Positions 21,701 to 30,924 of a stretch of 64,000 bases of DNA are shown here, piece by piece. The stretch is taken from the NCBI GenBank assembly GCA_015143295.1, contig CM026554.1, forward strand, positions 26,071,215 to 26,135,214, written 5' to 3'. The notes beneath the pieces were generated by a model that saw only the letters and a list, made by a program, of their open reading frames with translations, had not been told where the DNA came from and made no database searches. Source of the DNA: Tetracentron sinense (lineage: Eukaryota; Streptophyta; Magnoliopsida; Trochodendrales; Trochodendraceae). How positions within the stretch are numbered: the first letter of the stretch is position 1; every line of letters starts with the position of its first letter. Both the position numbers and the translations under genes were made by a program.

Positions 21701-22990
21701 TGATATTTACACAATAAAAAAAGAAATCATATTTCTCGTGATATTTTTTAAACTTCGTGTTAAAATTGAATCTTTAAATTTTAAATGTTTTTCTTGGTAT
21801 ATCTCACGAGAAATTGGGTACTTCTCGCGAGATTTGTAACACCGGTAACATCTACCCATCTCCTCTACACTCTTTTTAATTATCTGTGTACTCATCAATA
21901 CAAGTATCTGTCTGTTAATTTGATCTTCACTTCCTTTGGCAGGGGTTCCTACAACTATCGAATACCATAAACTTATCCTTGATATTGAGGTGTGGAAATG
22001 CTCCCATCTACATAAATGATGTGTATTCTTACTTGGTAGACCCTTGTATATTTATTTGTAGCTGTTGAATCGAGCCTTGCCTCACATCTGTGTTGCCTTT
22101 GCACTACAGGACTTCAAAAATGGCAAGGTTGATACTGCTTTCATACCAAAGCACGAAAAGGAGTTAGCTGAGGTAAGAAGTTGAAATAACTCTGAATTGG
22201 AATATTCTGCCTGTGAGTTTTATTCACTAGGAAATGACAAGTCTCATAGAACTAGGCAAAAGGTATCTGTGAAAATTTGCCAGTTGGAGTTAAGAAATAA
22301 GAGCTGAGTTTCTGAAACTCTCGGGTCTAAAGGTTCTTGAGAAGTGGAAATATGTAATTCTGACAATGGATGTTAGGTCTCATCTCTCTAGCCACAATTG
22401 GTGGATATTTCCATTGATCTGGACCATCCCATAGATGAGCATGTCTTGGATGGGGCACATCCTCGAAACCACATCAACTGTCGGATCCTGACTTAGCAAA
22501 TGTGGGTTTCTTTTTCCCTTTGCGTTTGTTTGGAGGGAAAATAGGTGCATGAAATTATTTTCTGGAGAAAATTTACTTTTTGTGTTTGGCATGCTTGAAA
22601 ATAAACTTTTTTATGCAAATAATTCTCCAACATTACTTTATGCTTGAGGGAATTTCTCTCTAGAAAATGAGGAGAAATTATATCTGAGAAAAAAATTATG
22701 TTCCTCAACATTTTCCCTCCAAACAAACTAATTTAAATTTCATGTAGCTGTTCTAGTTATTGTTTGATAATCCGGGTTACTTCTTCTATCATCCGAAAGT
22801 CACTTAGTTTTGGTGGTTCCCTTGAAAGAAAAAAGAAATGATAACAAGAAAAAAAAAACATTTTTCAGTATGTTTATTATTGCTTGAAAATTTTATATGA
22901 TAGTGTGACTGCTTGTTGTCTTTGTATTTACAGCCTCAGAAATTGGTTCTTGCAACCCCTGCCAAAGAGCTGGCTAACTCAACCACTTAG
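9408..22990 (+). CDS. CAC2: Plastid acetyl-CoA carboxylase, biotin carboxylase subunit (15 visible exons; first exon left of window)
   Basis: CAC2 encodes the ATP-dependent subunit that carboxylates biotin on BCCP in the plastid heteromeric acetyl-CoA carboxylase, the entry step of fatty-acid synthesis. Exons: 9408-9733, 10100-10241, 12575-12673, 12898-12954, 13580-13651, 17110-17199, 18208-18267, 19908-20093, 20203-20295, 20380-20461, 20704-20810, 21131-21206, 21943-21989, 22110-22172, 22934-22990. All introns are GT-AG. The exons total 1,557 bp, an exact frame of 518 residues plus stop. Counting from the first visible residue, roughly 50 are transit peptide. The mature enzyme shows [15 protein letters not shown] (56-70), the ATP-grasp glycine loop [11 protein letters not shown] (209-219), [10 protein letters not shown] (273-282), [14 protein letters not shown] (337-350) and [12 protein letters not shown] (382-393). 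Plant homologues are slightly longer, so only a short first exon is missing. No inactivating change is visible. Confidence 0.96.
10100..10241 (+). CDS. CAC2: CAC2 exon 3
   Basis: Completes the Ser codon split across the intron and adds 47 residues, including [16 protein letters not shown], the end of the biotin-carboxylase N-terminal domain. Acceptor TTTCAG, donor GTAAGT. Confidence 0.94.
10757..11877. mobile_element. Probable TIR element in CAC2 intron 3 (about 1.1 kb)
   Basis: The left edge reads ATAGTTTAAACTTTAAAGTATCG and then GAGATATGTATTGATA; the complement of the right edge reads ATGGTTTAAAATATCG and then GAGCATATCAATACG. The two ends are therefore imperfect inverted repeats. GCCC flanks both sides, but I cannot define a clean target duplication. 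The interior is AT-rich and without coding capacity. Superfamily not assigned; a degenerate hAT or Mutator-like element is possible. Confidence 0.4.
12575..12673 (+). CDS. CAC2: CAC2 exon 4
   Basis: 33 residues (157-189), including [20 protein letters not shown], at the start of the ATP-grasp domain; its first lysine corresponds to an ATP-contacting lysine in bacterial AccC. Acceptor TTACAG, donor GTATCA. The preceding 2.3 kb intron holds the TIR-like element and a pyrimidine-rich tract near 12290-12350. Confidence 0.94.
12898..12954 (+). CDS. CAC2: CAC2 exon 5
   Basis: 19 residues (190-208) ending GYPVMIK, whose lysine is the second ATP-binding lysine of the family. Acceptor TTCCAG, donor GTATAC; in frame on both sides. 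Confidence 0.94.
13580..13651 (+). CDS. CAC2: CAC2 exon 6: ATP-grasp glycine loop
   Basis: 24 residues (209-232) carrying the glycine-rich loop [11 protein letters not shown] that closes over ATP. Acceptor TGAAG, donor GTATGC. The next intron is the longest in the gene (3.46 kb). Confidence 0.94.
13801..13990 (+). repeat. Possible short copia LTR fragment in CAC2 intron 6
   Basis: Begins TGTTGGAAAATTTCGAGG and contains GTCCCACATTGGGAATCTGG followed by a TATATATA stretch, a combination common in plant copia LTRs. The right end cannot be fixed and no target duplication is visible. Confidence 0.33.
15951..15969. repeat. (GA)n microsatellite in CAC2 intron 6
   Basis: About nine uninterrupted GA units after ACGATGTA. 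It is a possible length-polymorphic marker; nothing else suggests a function. Confidence 0.8.
16121..16640 (-). mobile_element. 5'-truncated LINE (L1 type) 3' fragment in CAC2 intron 6
   Basis: On the minus strand a broken frame shows the zinc-binding reverse-transcriptase tail ([18 protein letters not shown]) and then the downstream WKERN-like segment. Both are typical of plant L1-type LINE ORF2 C-termini. Stops interrupt it. A run of T at 16122-16130 on the plus strand may be the remains of the poly(A) tail. Confidence 0.7.
17110..17199 (+). CDS. CAC2: CAC2 exon 7
   Basis: 30 residues (233-262): [19 protein letters not shown] and then NPRHIEFQ, the family's arginine-histidine segment near the nucleotide. 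Acceptor TTCACAG, donor GTAAAT. Confidence 0.94.
17750..18010. repeat. AT-rich degenerate repeat in CAC2 intron 7
   Basis: A 260 bp stretch built from many ACG/CGT words around AATACG, TACGTA and CACGGCAAA, with CACGGCAAA near both edges (about 17776 and 17980). It may be a decayed MITE, but neither TIRs nor a target duplication can be set. Confidence 0.3.
18208..18267 (+). CDS. CAC2: CAC2 exon 8
   Basis: 20 residues (263-282) ending [10 protein letters not shown], with the histidine and glutamate that contact ATP in the family. It ends in phase 0 at CAG; donor GTACTG. Confidence 0.94.
19068..19257 (+). other. Orphan exon-like coding segment in CAC2 intron 8
   Basis: 190 bp flanked by TTACAG on the left and GTATGG on the right, exactly like an exon. 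In one frame it reads openly as about 63 acidic and basic residues (including [20 protein letters not shown] and [20 protein letters not shown]). The sequence does not belong to biotin carboxylase and I do not recognise its family. Joined to exon 8, which ends in phase 0, it would reach a TAG at the fourth codon. It may be a captured exon of another gene. Confidence 0.4.
19431..19790 (-). mobile_element. RTE-type LINE 3' fragment in CAC2 intron 8
   Basis: The minus strand contains the RTE reverse-transcriptase C-terminus in broken frames: [14 protein letters not shown], then [21 protein letters not shown] and a short ATGATG-type tail at the 3' end (about 19431-19440). This tail replaces poly(A) in RTE elements. 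It is 5'-truncated and dead. Confidence 0.75.
19908..20093 (+). CDS. CAC2: CAC2 exon 9: catalytic core
   Basis: 62 residues (283-344), the largest internal exon. It starts [15 protein letters not shown] and ends [12 protein letters not shown], with the metal-binding glutamates (EFLLDE, FMEMN) and the conserved arginine. Acceptor CAACAG, donor GTAAAG. Confidence 0.95.
20203..20295 (+). CDS. CAC2: CAC2 exon 10
   Basis: 31 residues (345-375) beginning VEHPVTEMI, the biotin/bicarbonate-side loop whose glutamate acts in bicarbonate activation in bacterial AccC. Acceptor TTCAG, donor GTGATA. Confidence 0.94.
20380..20461 (+). CDS. CAC2: CAC2 exon 11
   Basis: 27 residues plus one base: [20 protein letters not shown] and the GFRPGP turn. 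The arginine in ECRINAED matches the conserved arginine that stabilises enolised biotin in AccC. The donor GTATGC follows a split Gly codon. Confidence 0.94.
20704..20810 (+). CDS. CAC2: CAC2 exon 12
   Basis: Residues 403-438, starting with the split Gly: [20 protein letters not shown] and then YDSLLGK, from the biotin-carboxylase C-terminal domain. The next intron has AT dinucleotide runs near 20958-20972. Confidence 0.94.
21131..21206 (+). CDS. CAC2: CAC2 exon 13
   Basis: 25 residues plus one base ([20 protein letters not shown] and following), C-terminal domain. Acceptor TTTTAG, donor GTTTGT. Confidence 0.93.
21484..21844. mobile_element. Mutator-like MITE in CAC2 intron 13
   Basis: About 361 bp flanked by the 10 bp direct repeat GTAACATCTA (21474-21483 and 21845-21854). 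The ends are inverted: GTGTTACAAATCTCG at the left and CGAGATTTGTAACAC near the right. Duplications of 9-11 bp are characteristic of Mutator-like elements. The right end also holds the palindrome TCTCGCGAGA. No coding capacity. Confidence 0.72.
21943..21989 (+). CDS. CAC2: CAC2 exon 14
   Basis: Completes a split Gly codon and adds [15 protein letters not shown] (464-479). Acceptor GGCAG, donor GTGTGG. Confidence 0.93.
22110..22172 (+). CDS. CAC2: CAC2 exon 15
   Basis: 21 residues (480-500), [20 protein letters not shown] and following, near the C-terminus of the enzyme. Acceptor TACAG, donor GTAAGA. Confidence 0.93.
22524..22728. mobile_element. MITE with perfect 19 bp terminal inverted repeats, CAC2 intron 15
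   Basis: GTTTGTTTGGAGGGAAAAT at 22524-22542 is the exact reverse complement of 22710-22728. The 205 bp between the outer ends is AT-rich and itself partly self-complementary (ATTTTCTGGAGAA, TTCTCTCTAGAAAAT). Flanks show no clear duplication, so the superfamily stays open. Confidence 0.7.
22934..22990 (+). CDS. CAC2: CAC2 exon 16 (last) and stop
   Basis: 18 residues and a TAG at 22988-22990 ([18 protein letters not shown]). This tail is typically variable in the family. Acceptor TTACAG. Confidence 0.92.
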   Translation, partial: PQKLVLATPAKELANSTT

Positions 22991-23451
22991 ACAGGTCTCT
23001 TTGAGCAGTAAATACAACCATATCCGGATATTTTTATGGCTCTATCTCTGATTTGAGGCTACGGTTTTGAGCATGAGATTTGTCAGTTCATCGAGCAAAT
23101 TAATATCAACCTTTTTTCCTTTTCCCAATATATGGAAATTTGTAGGAATAAAAACCTGTAATTTCTATTTGTTTTTGTTAGGGACATGTAAGAAATCTTA
23201 GAAAACTGTTGGAGAGCAGCATTTGTGTGAAGGATAGGATGTTTCTCATATTGGGTGTTCTGATAAGAGCATGTGTTCCTTAAATTGGGCCTGGGCCTTG
23301 GAGTTTGAATGTATATACCTCTGGTAAAGTACTGCTCGCAGTTATTAAAGCTGACCAAGAGGTTCAACCATGTGAGTTCAGTTGAATTGGTGAGAATAGC
23401 AGTCAGGCATGTATTGGTTAACATTTGCGAAAACCATTTCCTATAAATAAA
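22991..23451 (+). other. CAC2: Probable CAC2 3' untranslated region
   Basis: AT-rich and non-coding after the stop codon. A candidate AATAAA polyadenylation signal is at 23446-23451. The exact cleavage site cannot be set from sequence. Confidence 0.45.
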
Positions 23452-23469
23452 TGCATGAAGGGAGAATAA

Positions 23470-25651
23470 ATGGGGGTTTTAATGTTTGTCACAAGTTTGA
23501 GGACAAATGTCGAACTCTCTTGAAATTACCGATATAAAAGTACAGCTGAGCAAATGAAAGCTTAGTGTATACAAAGTTTAGTTGACAATATATCATAGCA
23601 TATCCACATGCTCATGCTTTAACATAAATAACATATCTTACAATTCATGTACGGAAAACATGAAACATACCATTATGCAAAACATATAATTAGATATGTG
23701 CGGACTTGTGAGCCTTATGAGACTTGTGAGATGCATGTCAGTTCTTTCTAGGTTTCTTGTGTGTAGCATATAGCCATGCCAGGTCCTTTCAACCTCATGG
23801 TGTCATGTTTGTTATATTAGCCCTTGCAATCCTATGTTTCCATGTTTGTTGTGACAATCCTTGCAACCACATGTTTTCATGTTTTGTTATATCAGTTTCA
23901 TATCCATACTAGATCCTTGCAGCCACATGTTTCTATGCTTGTATTATCTTTATCCATACCATTTCCATTGTTTCATGGGTCTTACAAGTCTTGTTAGTTT
24001 ATGTAGACTCATGACTTGTGAAACTTATGAGGACTTATCAATTATCATGTCATGAGACTTGTGCTTGATCTTGTAATGATTAACTTTCCTTTAGGTTATC
24101 CCTTAGATTCCGATATCAAATCACCGAATCTCACCAAAGCCACCCATATAACTAAGGTTAGCGAATTTGGGACATTGATATCATTCTCTAAGTATTCCTC
24201 TATCCGAAGTTCAATCAATCAGTATACATGCATATTTTCATATGAATAACATGAGGGAACCACTTCGTAATCTTATTCATACATGAAGAATAATTTACAA
24301 TATAAAATAAGGTTCAACAATTGACAAGGTTAAATCGTAGCATCAATAAAAATTATTAATCTCTAACATTGTCGATAATTCATCATAATTCCATTTTTAT
24401 TTCTATTCTTTTTGTTTCAAGCATAAATCACAATATTAACAGGTTTATTCATATCCTACTTTAATAACTCATGAATCCAAAATTCAATTCATTCCTCCAT
24501 TCTCAATCATAAACATATAAATCATACATCCATTCATTTTAGGTCTTATCATTGAACTTCTCTTCAATTCATGCAAGAAAACATTGCTATATGTTTATTA
24601 AATCTATATAAACACATAAACATCCCTAGATCTTAATTTCATACAAACTCTTAGAGATATTACTAGGTTAGATAATGTATAGTACATAATCATTCATTCT
24701 CTTCCAAATCTTAATATCAAACCCCCTTTAAATCATGTAACTCATACCTTTAACATGCCTATTCAAACCATGATAACACATAGAGACATATCTAGATCTT
24801 AAAAGTATTTATCTTATAAAAATCATTAGCTAGAATAGTGTATAGTATCTCTCTTGATCGTTTTCCTACGATCCCTCGCTTGAGAATGGCCTTGGATGAG
24901 ATCTCCAAGCTCTCTTCCTCTTCAATGAGAACTCTTTAAGAAACCCTAGGTTTTTCTTTCATTTTTCTCTCTAATAAGTTTTAGAATGATATAATACCTA
25001 AAATCCATGATTTTAAGGTCTATTTATAGAGTTTGGAACTCTAAAATATTAAAAAAGTCAAAATCAACGTTTTTCGGAAAAATCCCATTTTCAAACCCGG
25101 CTCCGGTATTTGACCCGTAACTTTTGACTCAGTTATCAGAATTGGACAATTTAAAATGCGTTAGAAACTTTATTCGAAGGGGAACAATTTCTTCTCTAAT
25201 AGAGATGTCTTAATATTAAGTATTTGGATGTCAAAATAGCCCATCAAGTTGGATGAATGTAGGAGATGAACCACAAACTTCTGGGTTAGTACCGAAAACC
25301 CAAGATTAGAACTTTAGACTCCTAGAAGTTAGAAAATAAACAGATTAACCATGTTATAGGCAACAAAATGACCTCGTATACCTGAAACTTTTAATTTAAT
25401 AAAAATAATAATAAGTTAATAACTATTATTATTATATAAGGAGGAACTCACAGTCTCACATTTTTTGATATCTTCAATTTTATGCAATTACATCATAAAA
25501 AAGGCTAATAACGAACGAGATATTTGAGTTTCTACATCTAGGTATTCCACATTAATTCTCATATGAACGCATGCATTAAAATTAGACATTTTTTTTTTGG
25601 GAATTCATATAAATGGAACGAATACCGAAGAATTAAATTCAGGTCTCTACA
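23470..25651 (-). repeat. Decayed gypsy-type LTR, minus orientation
   Basis: It shares the layout of the other minus-strand LTRs here: a CAGCTGAG..CTTAGTGTATAC block (about 23543), CTTATGAG/CTTGTGAG words (23705-24060), a leader with AGATCTCCAAGCTC and AACCCTAGGTTTTTC (24905-24960), a TATA box (CTATTTATAG near 25020) and an end TCTCTACA at 25651. The left side is shortened and no target duplication is visible. No palindrome cluster is present upstream of the TATA box. Confidence 0.5.
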
Positions 25652-26424
25652 ACATAGACACACTAAAGATAAATAGGGGTTCAATATCAATCTTGGGTCG
25701 ATGATGGTTTGAAACGTAAACTGTCATACCCCAAAATACCACCTAAGAGTTATGATACTTTGGTAACGTGACTTATACTTCAAACCATCTTGCAAAGAGT
25801 ATACAAGATATGACAAATAGTGAACCTGAAAATTTCTTCTATAAAATACTTCTTCCAAGTGCTAACATAGACAAAAGACTAAATAAATAATACAACATGT
25901 ACAAAAGGTCAAACACCCGAGTTACTAACTCAAGCCTACATGAAAATCCCCAAAACAAAATCCCAAGATACATGTCTCTCTCACTCAATTCAACCATGAG
26001 GCCACATGTCAAGACCCCTCACATCTGGATGACAATCCCGAGCAAGCTCCTGCTCTCTATGAACCTCCTCGACCCATGGCTCCGGAGCACGACCAATCAA
26101 CCTAGAACACTACCGAAATAATAGTCCGGCTGAGTATTGAATACTCAGCGTATACATACTACTAACTAACCATGTTACAATACATTAATATATCATACGG
26201 AGTACAGTTCATCATCACATATACATAATCAGAGTGCGGAAGTTAAGACAAGATAACAAATATAAAATCTCGAACATCATATTTTAAATCATGCTTTAAG
26301 GTCATGCTTTAACCAACACGTATTTCAATTACCTTGTGAGTCTTGTGAGTTCCTTATGCATCTTATGAGTCTTGTGAGTTTCTTATATGTCTTATGAGAT
26401 TCTTTATTTCACTTATCTTATTTA

Positions 26425-26582
26425 GTTAACACCCGAACTATGAAATGGACGGTCATGCCTAGCGTTTTTCATTTTCATTAACTAGTACCCGAACTATGAA
26501 TGGACGGACATACTAGCATCTTGTCTTGTAGTAACTAGTATCCGAACTATGAAATTGACGGACATACTAGCATCTTGTCTTT
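26425..26582 (-). repeat. 54 bp tandem repeat in G1 3' LTR (about 3 copies)
   Basis: Repeated phrase ACCCGAACTATGAAATGGAC, then GGACATACTAGCATCTTGTC. The first copy is divergent. The partner LTR has about six copies, so the arrays changed length after insertion or during reverse transcription. Confidence 0.8.
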
Positions 26583-27504
26583 CTTATCGTACTTAAAATC
26601 TTATTCTTGTCTTGTCTTGTCTTGGTTTAATTTCATATGATCGTACTTAAAAAACTCGATTCTTGCATACATGCTTGTGCATGGAGATTTGTAAACATAA
26701 ATGTGACATGGAGATAATTAAAGAATAAGATATGGCATTCAAATATTTCTATAGGCATGAAAGATCTTAAAGGAAGCATATATATAGACATTATAGCAAT
26801 TTGACATTTGTGGAAGAGACCTTAAATCATGCTTTCATAGACTTAGGTTTAGATCTCATCTGTGCATTTTATCAAATACATGACATTTAACATTTCTATA
26901 GGCATTTAGCTCGTTTTCATAGTCAAACATTTCATCAAACACCTTGAGTGCATGTTTTATCTGTACATTGCCCTTCCCCATTTGCCATCATATAACCATC
27001 ACATTCTCAATGGCATCCAATTTCACCTCAACCAATCCATACATCCCACACCATTCATGTCCATATTAATTAGTATAAACATATTAAGCTACACATCTTA
27101 ATATCATCTCAATATGGTTTACATCTTGATTTTCACAAAAGGATCACTAAAATAGAATACATATAAATGGATTATAGCAAAGGAGGTTAGTAGAATGTAT
27201 CTACCTTGAGAATGCTTGAGAACTCCTGTGGAAGTGAAATCCAAGCTTCAAGTGATGAGATCCATGCTTGGGGAAGAAGATCCAAGCTTTGAGGAAGGAG
27301 ATCCAAGCCTTGAGGAAGATTTGGGCTCTACCTTGATCTCCAATGAAAACCCCTTTTTAAACCCTAGCTTTTCTCCCTTCTCCTTCCAAAATTTTCCTTA
27401 GGTTTAGATCAATCCCAAAACCCCAAAATGTCCTCTTATTTATAACCCAAGGGGTAGAAATCCTAAAAATCCCATATTTGGGGCTTTTTCGTGACTTACT
27501 GGGC

Positions 27505-27745
27505 ATGACCGTTCGAACGGTCTTTTGATCATTCGAACGGTTGTTCAATCGTTCGAACGGTTGTTCAATCGTTCGAACGGTTATACCTACTGTTTTTGGT
27601 TTCCGAAATTCTGTTTTAACATTTTTTGGCATCGTTCGAACGGTCATGGAACCATTCAAACAATTTAGCTTACTGTCTTCGAATGTTGATGTTTTATTCA
27701 TCATCCACTGGGATCATTCGAACGGTCAGGGAACCGTTTGAACAG
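27505..27745 (-). promoter_or_regulatory. Array of TTCGAA-centred palindromes upstream of G1 TATA box (3' LTR)
   Basis: Seven regularly placed copies of ACCGTTCGAACGGT or close variants, in three groups. Core TTCGAA positions are 27512, 27532, 27552 and 27572, then 27635 and 27655, then 27717 and 27737 (some variants TTCAAA or TTTGAA). Within each group the spacing is exactly 20 bp. The copy nearest the TATA box ends about 62 bp from it. Confidence 0.8.
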
Positions 27746-27972
27746 TTGACCCAATTTTCTTCTATTTTTCACATTTTCTCATTTTCTTTCTTCTTTACGT
27801 AGACCTTTACACCTTTTAACATCACCAAGGGTCCTTAAGATCTTAGCACAAACGCCATAGCTCATTTTTAAACATACACAACATTATCCTAAATCATACA
27901 ACCCAAACCATGCATACATTGAACCCTTTTTGGCTTTAAAACACCTTTCATAGCGCTATTCACCACATGGTG

Positions 27973-28367
27973 AAGCTAATGATGTAGCTGATTTTTTGGC
28001 TAATCATGGGTGCTATTCAATGGATCATCAATATTTTACTACTTTGAATAGCATTCCAAGGAAAGCTAAAACTTTGATATATTTGGATAAAATAGGGATA
28101 GGAAACTTTAGGAAAATTCTTAGGGGTTAGGTCTTGTGCTTTCTTCTGTTTCTTTGTAGGGGTAAGGTTTTATGTCCCCCCCTTTTTTAGTGTCTCTTGC
28201 CCCCCCCCCCCCCCCCCCCCCCCCCTATTTGGTGTCCTTGTAGGAGTTAGGCTTTTTGTTTCTCCCTATTTGGTGTATTTGTAGGGGTAAGGTTTTATGT
28301 CCTCCCCATTTCTTTTGGGTCAGCCAAACCCCCCACTCCTTCTGAGTGGCTTTAAAAAAAAAAAAAA
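27973..28367 (+). mobile_element. LINE 3' tail inserted in G1 LTR, with a 26 bp poly-C run
   Basis: It opens with the last codons of a LINE RNase H (EANDVADFLANHGCY), then about 60 more codons' worth of decayed sequence, a 3' region made of three related GTGT..GTAGGGGTAAGGTTTTATGTCC units, and poly(A) at 28354-28367. C occurs 26 times in a row at 28200-28225. No target duplication is evident. Confidence 0.75.
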
Positions 28368-28390
28368 CTCAGGATTTCCGGGGTTCTTCA

Positions 28391-28715
28391 TCCTCCCCCC
28401 TTATAAGAATTTCACCCCCGAAATTAGGACGATAAGCAATCAAGTAAGGACACATTCCACATTTAACCTTGACTACTGAAGACACCGAACTCTATCGCCT
28501 ATTTTATACCAAAAGAACATGCTACTCCTTCATCGACCAACACAAGGCTAGACACTCGCTTGCTGGCAAAACACTTAGGTGTTGCATACTACTGAACACC
28601 CATGAAAAGCAAGAAAACTTTCATAACATAATATAGCATGTTTATATATATAGGCAACATACTGAAAACAACATTACATCATCCTTTACAAAACAAATTT
28701 TTAATCTCTCTGCAC
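28391..28715 (-). other. G1 polypurine tract and 3' internal non-coding stretch
   Basis: The minus strand reads a G-rich tract (AAGGGGGGAGGA) directly before the 3' LTR, as in G2. The rest, up to the gag stop, holds no coding sequence; this is where pol would be in a full element. Confidence 0.7.
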
Positions 28716-29910
28716 TCATGTAACATCATTAGGTGCTTGAGCACCTTGCCCTGATATAGCAAAGACTTGGCCCTCTTTAGCATGACGTGGCGGTTGTATG
28801 GGCTGCTGGTACCTCGAAGCCTGAAAAGACTCCTGTTGTGTGGGCAGTTGAACTGGTCGCCTGATCCCTCGAGACTGAGTTGGTAGCGGACGGTGAGGAC
28901 AATCTCTAATCCGATGCCTGTAGTCACCGCAATGGAAACAAGCACTCATGCGTGCTTGGCACTCCCCAACTCTATGTTTCCTCCCATAATGTGTACAAGC
29001 CTCAAACGTAGGTGTAGAAGATATTGGCTGCACTTGTTGAGTGACTTGTGTGGTAGTAGGGCGAGGAGCCTGGGGTGGAATAGGAGGGCTCTGCACCTGC
29101 GTATGTCCAGAGGATTGGTATAGAGTCATTCTAGCCCTCTTCTCTGACTGTGCTGAGCCACTGGACTGGCCTCCACAATTTCTCTCCTCTTGAAGAATTC
29201 CTCAGAATTTGTTTCCACCTACTGATCCTTATCCACAACCTCTGCGTATGTCTCATGCCTGAACATTGAGACCTTATCTTTGATGTAGGCCTATAATCCT
29301 CTCTCGAATTTCCTGGTCTTCATTGCTTCCGTGTCTATCAGGTATGGAGCGAACCGAGACAATTCAGAGAACTTGGCCTCGTACTCAGCCACTGTCATGT
29401 TCCCCTGTTCTAAGGTAATGAACTTCAATTCTTTCTTTTCTCTAACTCCTACTGAGAAGTATTTCTTGTAGAAAACGTCGAGAAACTCTTCTCAAGTCCA
29501 TTCTTGACCTGCTCGAGTCAAGTCCCTCATTCTGATGGCGGATCTCCACCAGTGATCTGCCTCACCTTCCATCATAAAGGCGGCCCATGTAACATTCTCG
29601 GCCTCCATAGGCATCAAGACAGAGAACTTCTCTAGCTGCCTAACCCATGCTTCAGCAACCAATGAGTCTATGCCACCATAGAATACCGAAGGCCTCATCC
29701 TTCAAAATTCCTCTATCCCTGTCGTGCTCTGTTTGGAGTAGGGACTAGTGCCGCAACAGGAGGAGTGGCAGGTTGCCTGGCTACGAGCATAGCTAAGATC
29801 TCAGCTATCGATCCCAAGACTTGTGTGAGGACAGGTTGCTCGCCTCCTACTGGAGCATCACCTCCATTTCCTATAGTATGGTAACCGTGACCTCGATTGC
29901 CACGTCTCAT
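28716..29910 (-). pseudogene. G1 gag (chromovirus type), broken
   Basis: It starts MRRGNRGHG (29910) and includes VLGSIAEILAMLVARQ, the retro-gag core (AEAWVRQLEKFSVLM, AAFMMEGEADHWW), a Pro/Gln-rich linker and the zinc knuckle CFHCGDYRHRIRDC, ending in QAPNDVT at 28716. The reading frame breaks at about 29712 (stop) and between 29130 and 29490. The CHCC knuckle itself is intact. Function would be capsid formation and RNA packaging. Confidence 0.85.
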
Positions 29911-30218
29911 GATTGAATCCTGAGATCAATAACAAAGCATAAGTCTAACTTGGAAACCGACTTTATTTCGACCCCAATTTCAACAATCACCTAATGTTTA
30001 TAAGGTACATAATAATACATCGAGGCATACAATAAGATAATATAACCATACAAATAATGTTTCCTAGTGTACGACACTAAGTTCAGTCGAAATTTCAACC
30101 GGTTTTGACTAAGAATAACTTGTTAGTCTACACTTGGAATATAACTTCTAAGATGAACCTAACGCCTTGGTTTACTCGTGGTATCGAACTCTAACGACCC
30201 TAGAAAACCTAATACCTA

Positions 30219-30235
30219 GGCTCTGTTACCATTTC
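30219..30235 (-). promoter_or_regulatory. Primer-binding site of G1
   Basis: The minus strand reads TGGTAACAGAGCC a few bases inside the LTR end, one base from the usual initiator tRNA-Met complement. Confidence 0.78.
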
Positions 30236-30924
30236 TGTCATGCCCCAAAATACCTCCTAGGAGTTATGATACTTTGGTAACGTGACTTATACTTCAAACC
30301 ATCCTGCAAAGAGTATACAAGGTATGCCAAATAGTGAACCTGAAAATTTCTTCTATATAATACTTCTTCCAAGTGTTAACATAGACAAAAGACTAAATAA
30401 ATAATACAACATATACAAAAAGTTCAACACCTGAGTTACTAACTCAAGCCTACATGAAAATCCCCAAAACAAAATCCCAAGATACATGTCTCTCTCACTC
30501 AACTCAACCATGAGGCCACATTGCAAGACCCCTCACATCTGGATGATAATCCCGAGCAAGTTCCTGCTCTCTATGAACCTCCTCGACCCATGGCTCCGGA
30601 ACACGACCAACCAACCTGGAACACTACCGAAATAATAGTTCGGTTGAGTATTGAATACTCAGTGTATGCATACTACTAACAAACCATGTTACAATACATT
30701 AATATGCCATGCGGAGTACAGTTCATCATCACATATACATAATCAGAGTGCGGAAGTTAAGACAAAATAACAAATGTAAAATCTCGAACATCATACTTTA
30801 AGTTCATGCTTTAACCAACACATATTTCAATTACCTTGTGAGTCTTGTGAGTTCCTTATGCATCTTATGAGTCTTGTGAGTTCCTTATACGTCTTATGGG
30901 ATTCTTTATTTCACTTATCTTATT

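Larger units (their letters stand above)
25722..28390 (-). repeat. 3' LTR of G1, with a LINE tail inserted
   Basis: Starts TGTCATACCCC and ends GGTTCTTCA on the plus strand. It matches the right LTR along its length, except for a LINE fragment at 27973-28367 and fewer copies of the 54 bp repeat (three here, six in the partner). A TATA box (minus strand) lies at 27436-27445. Confidence 0.85.
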
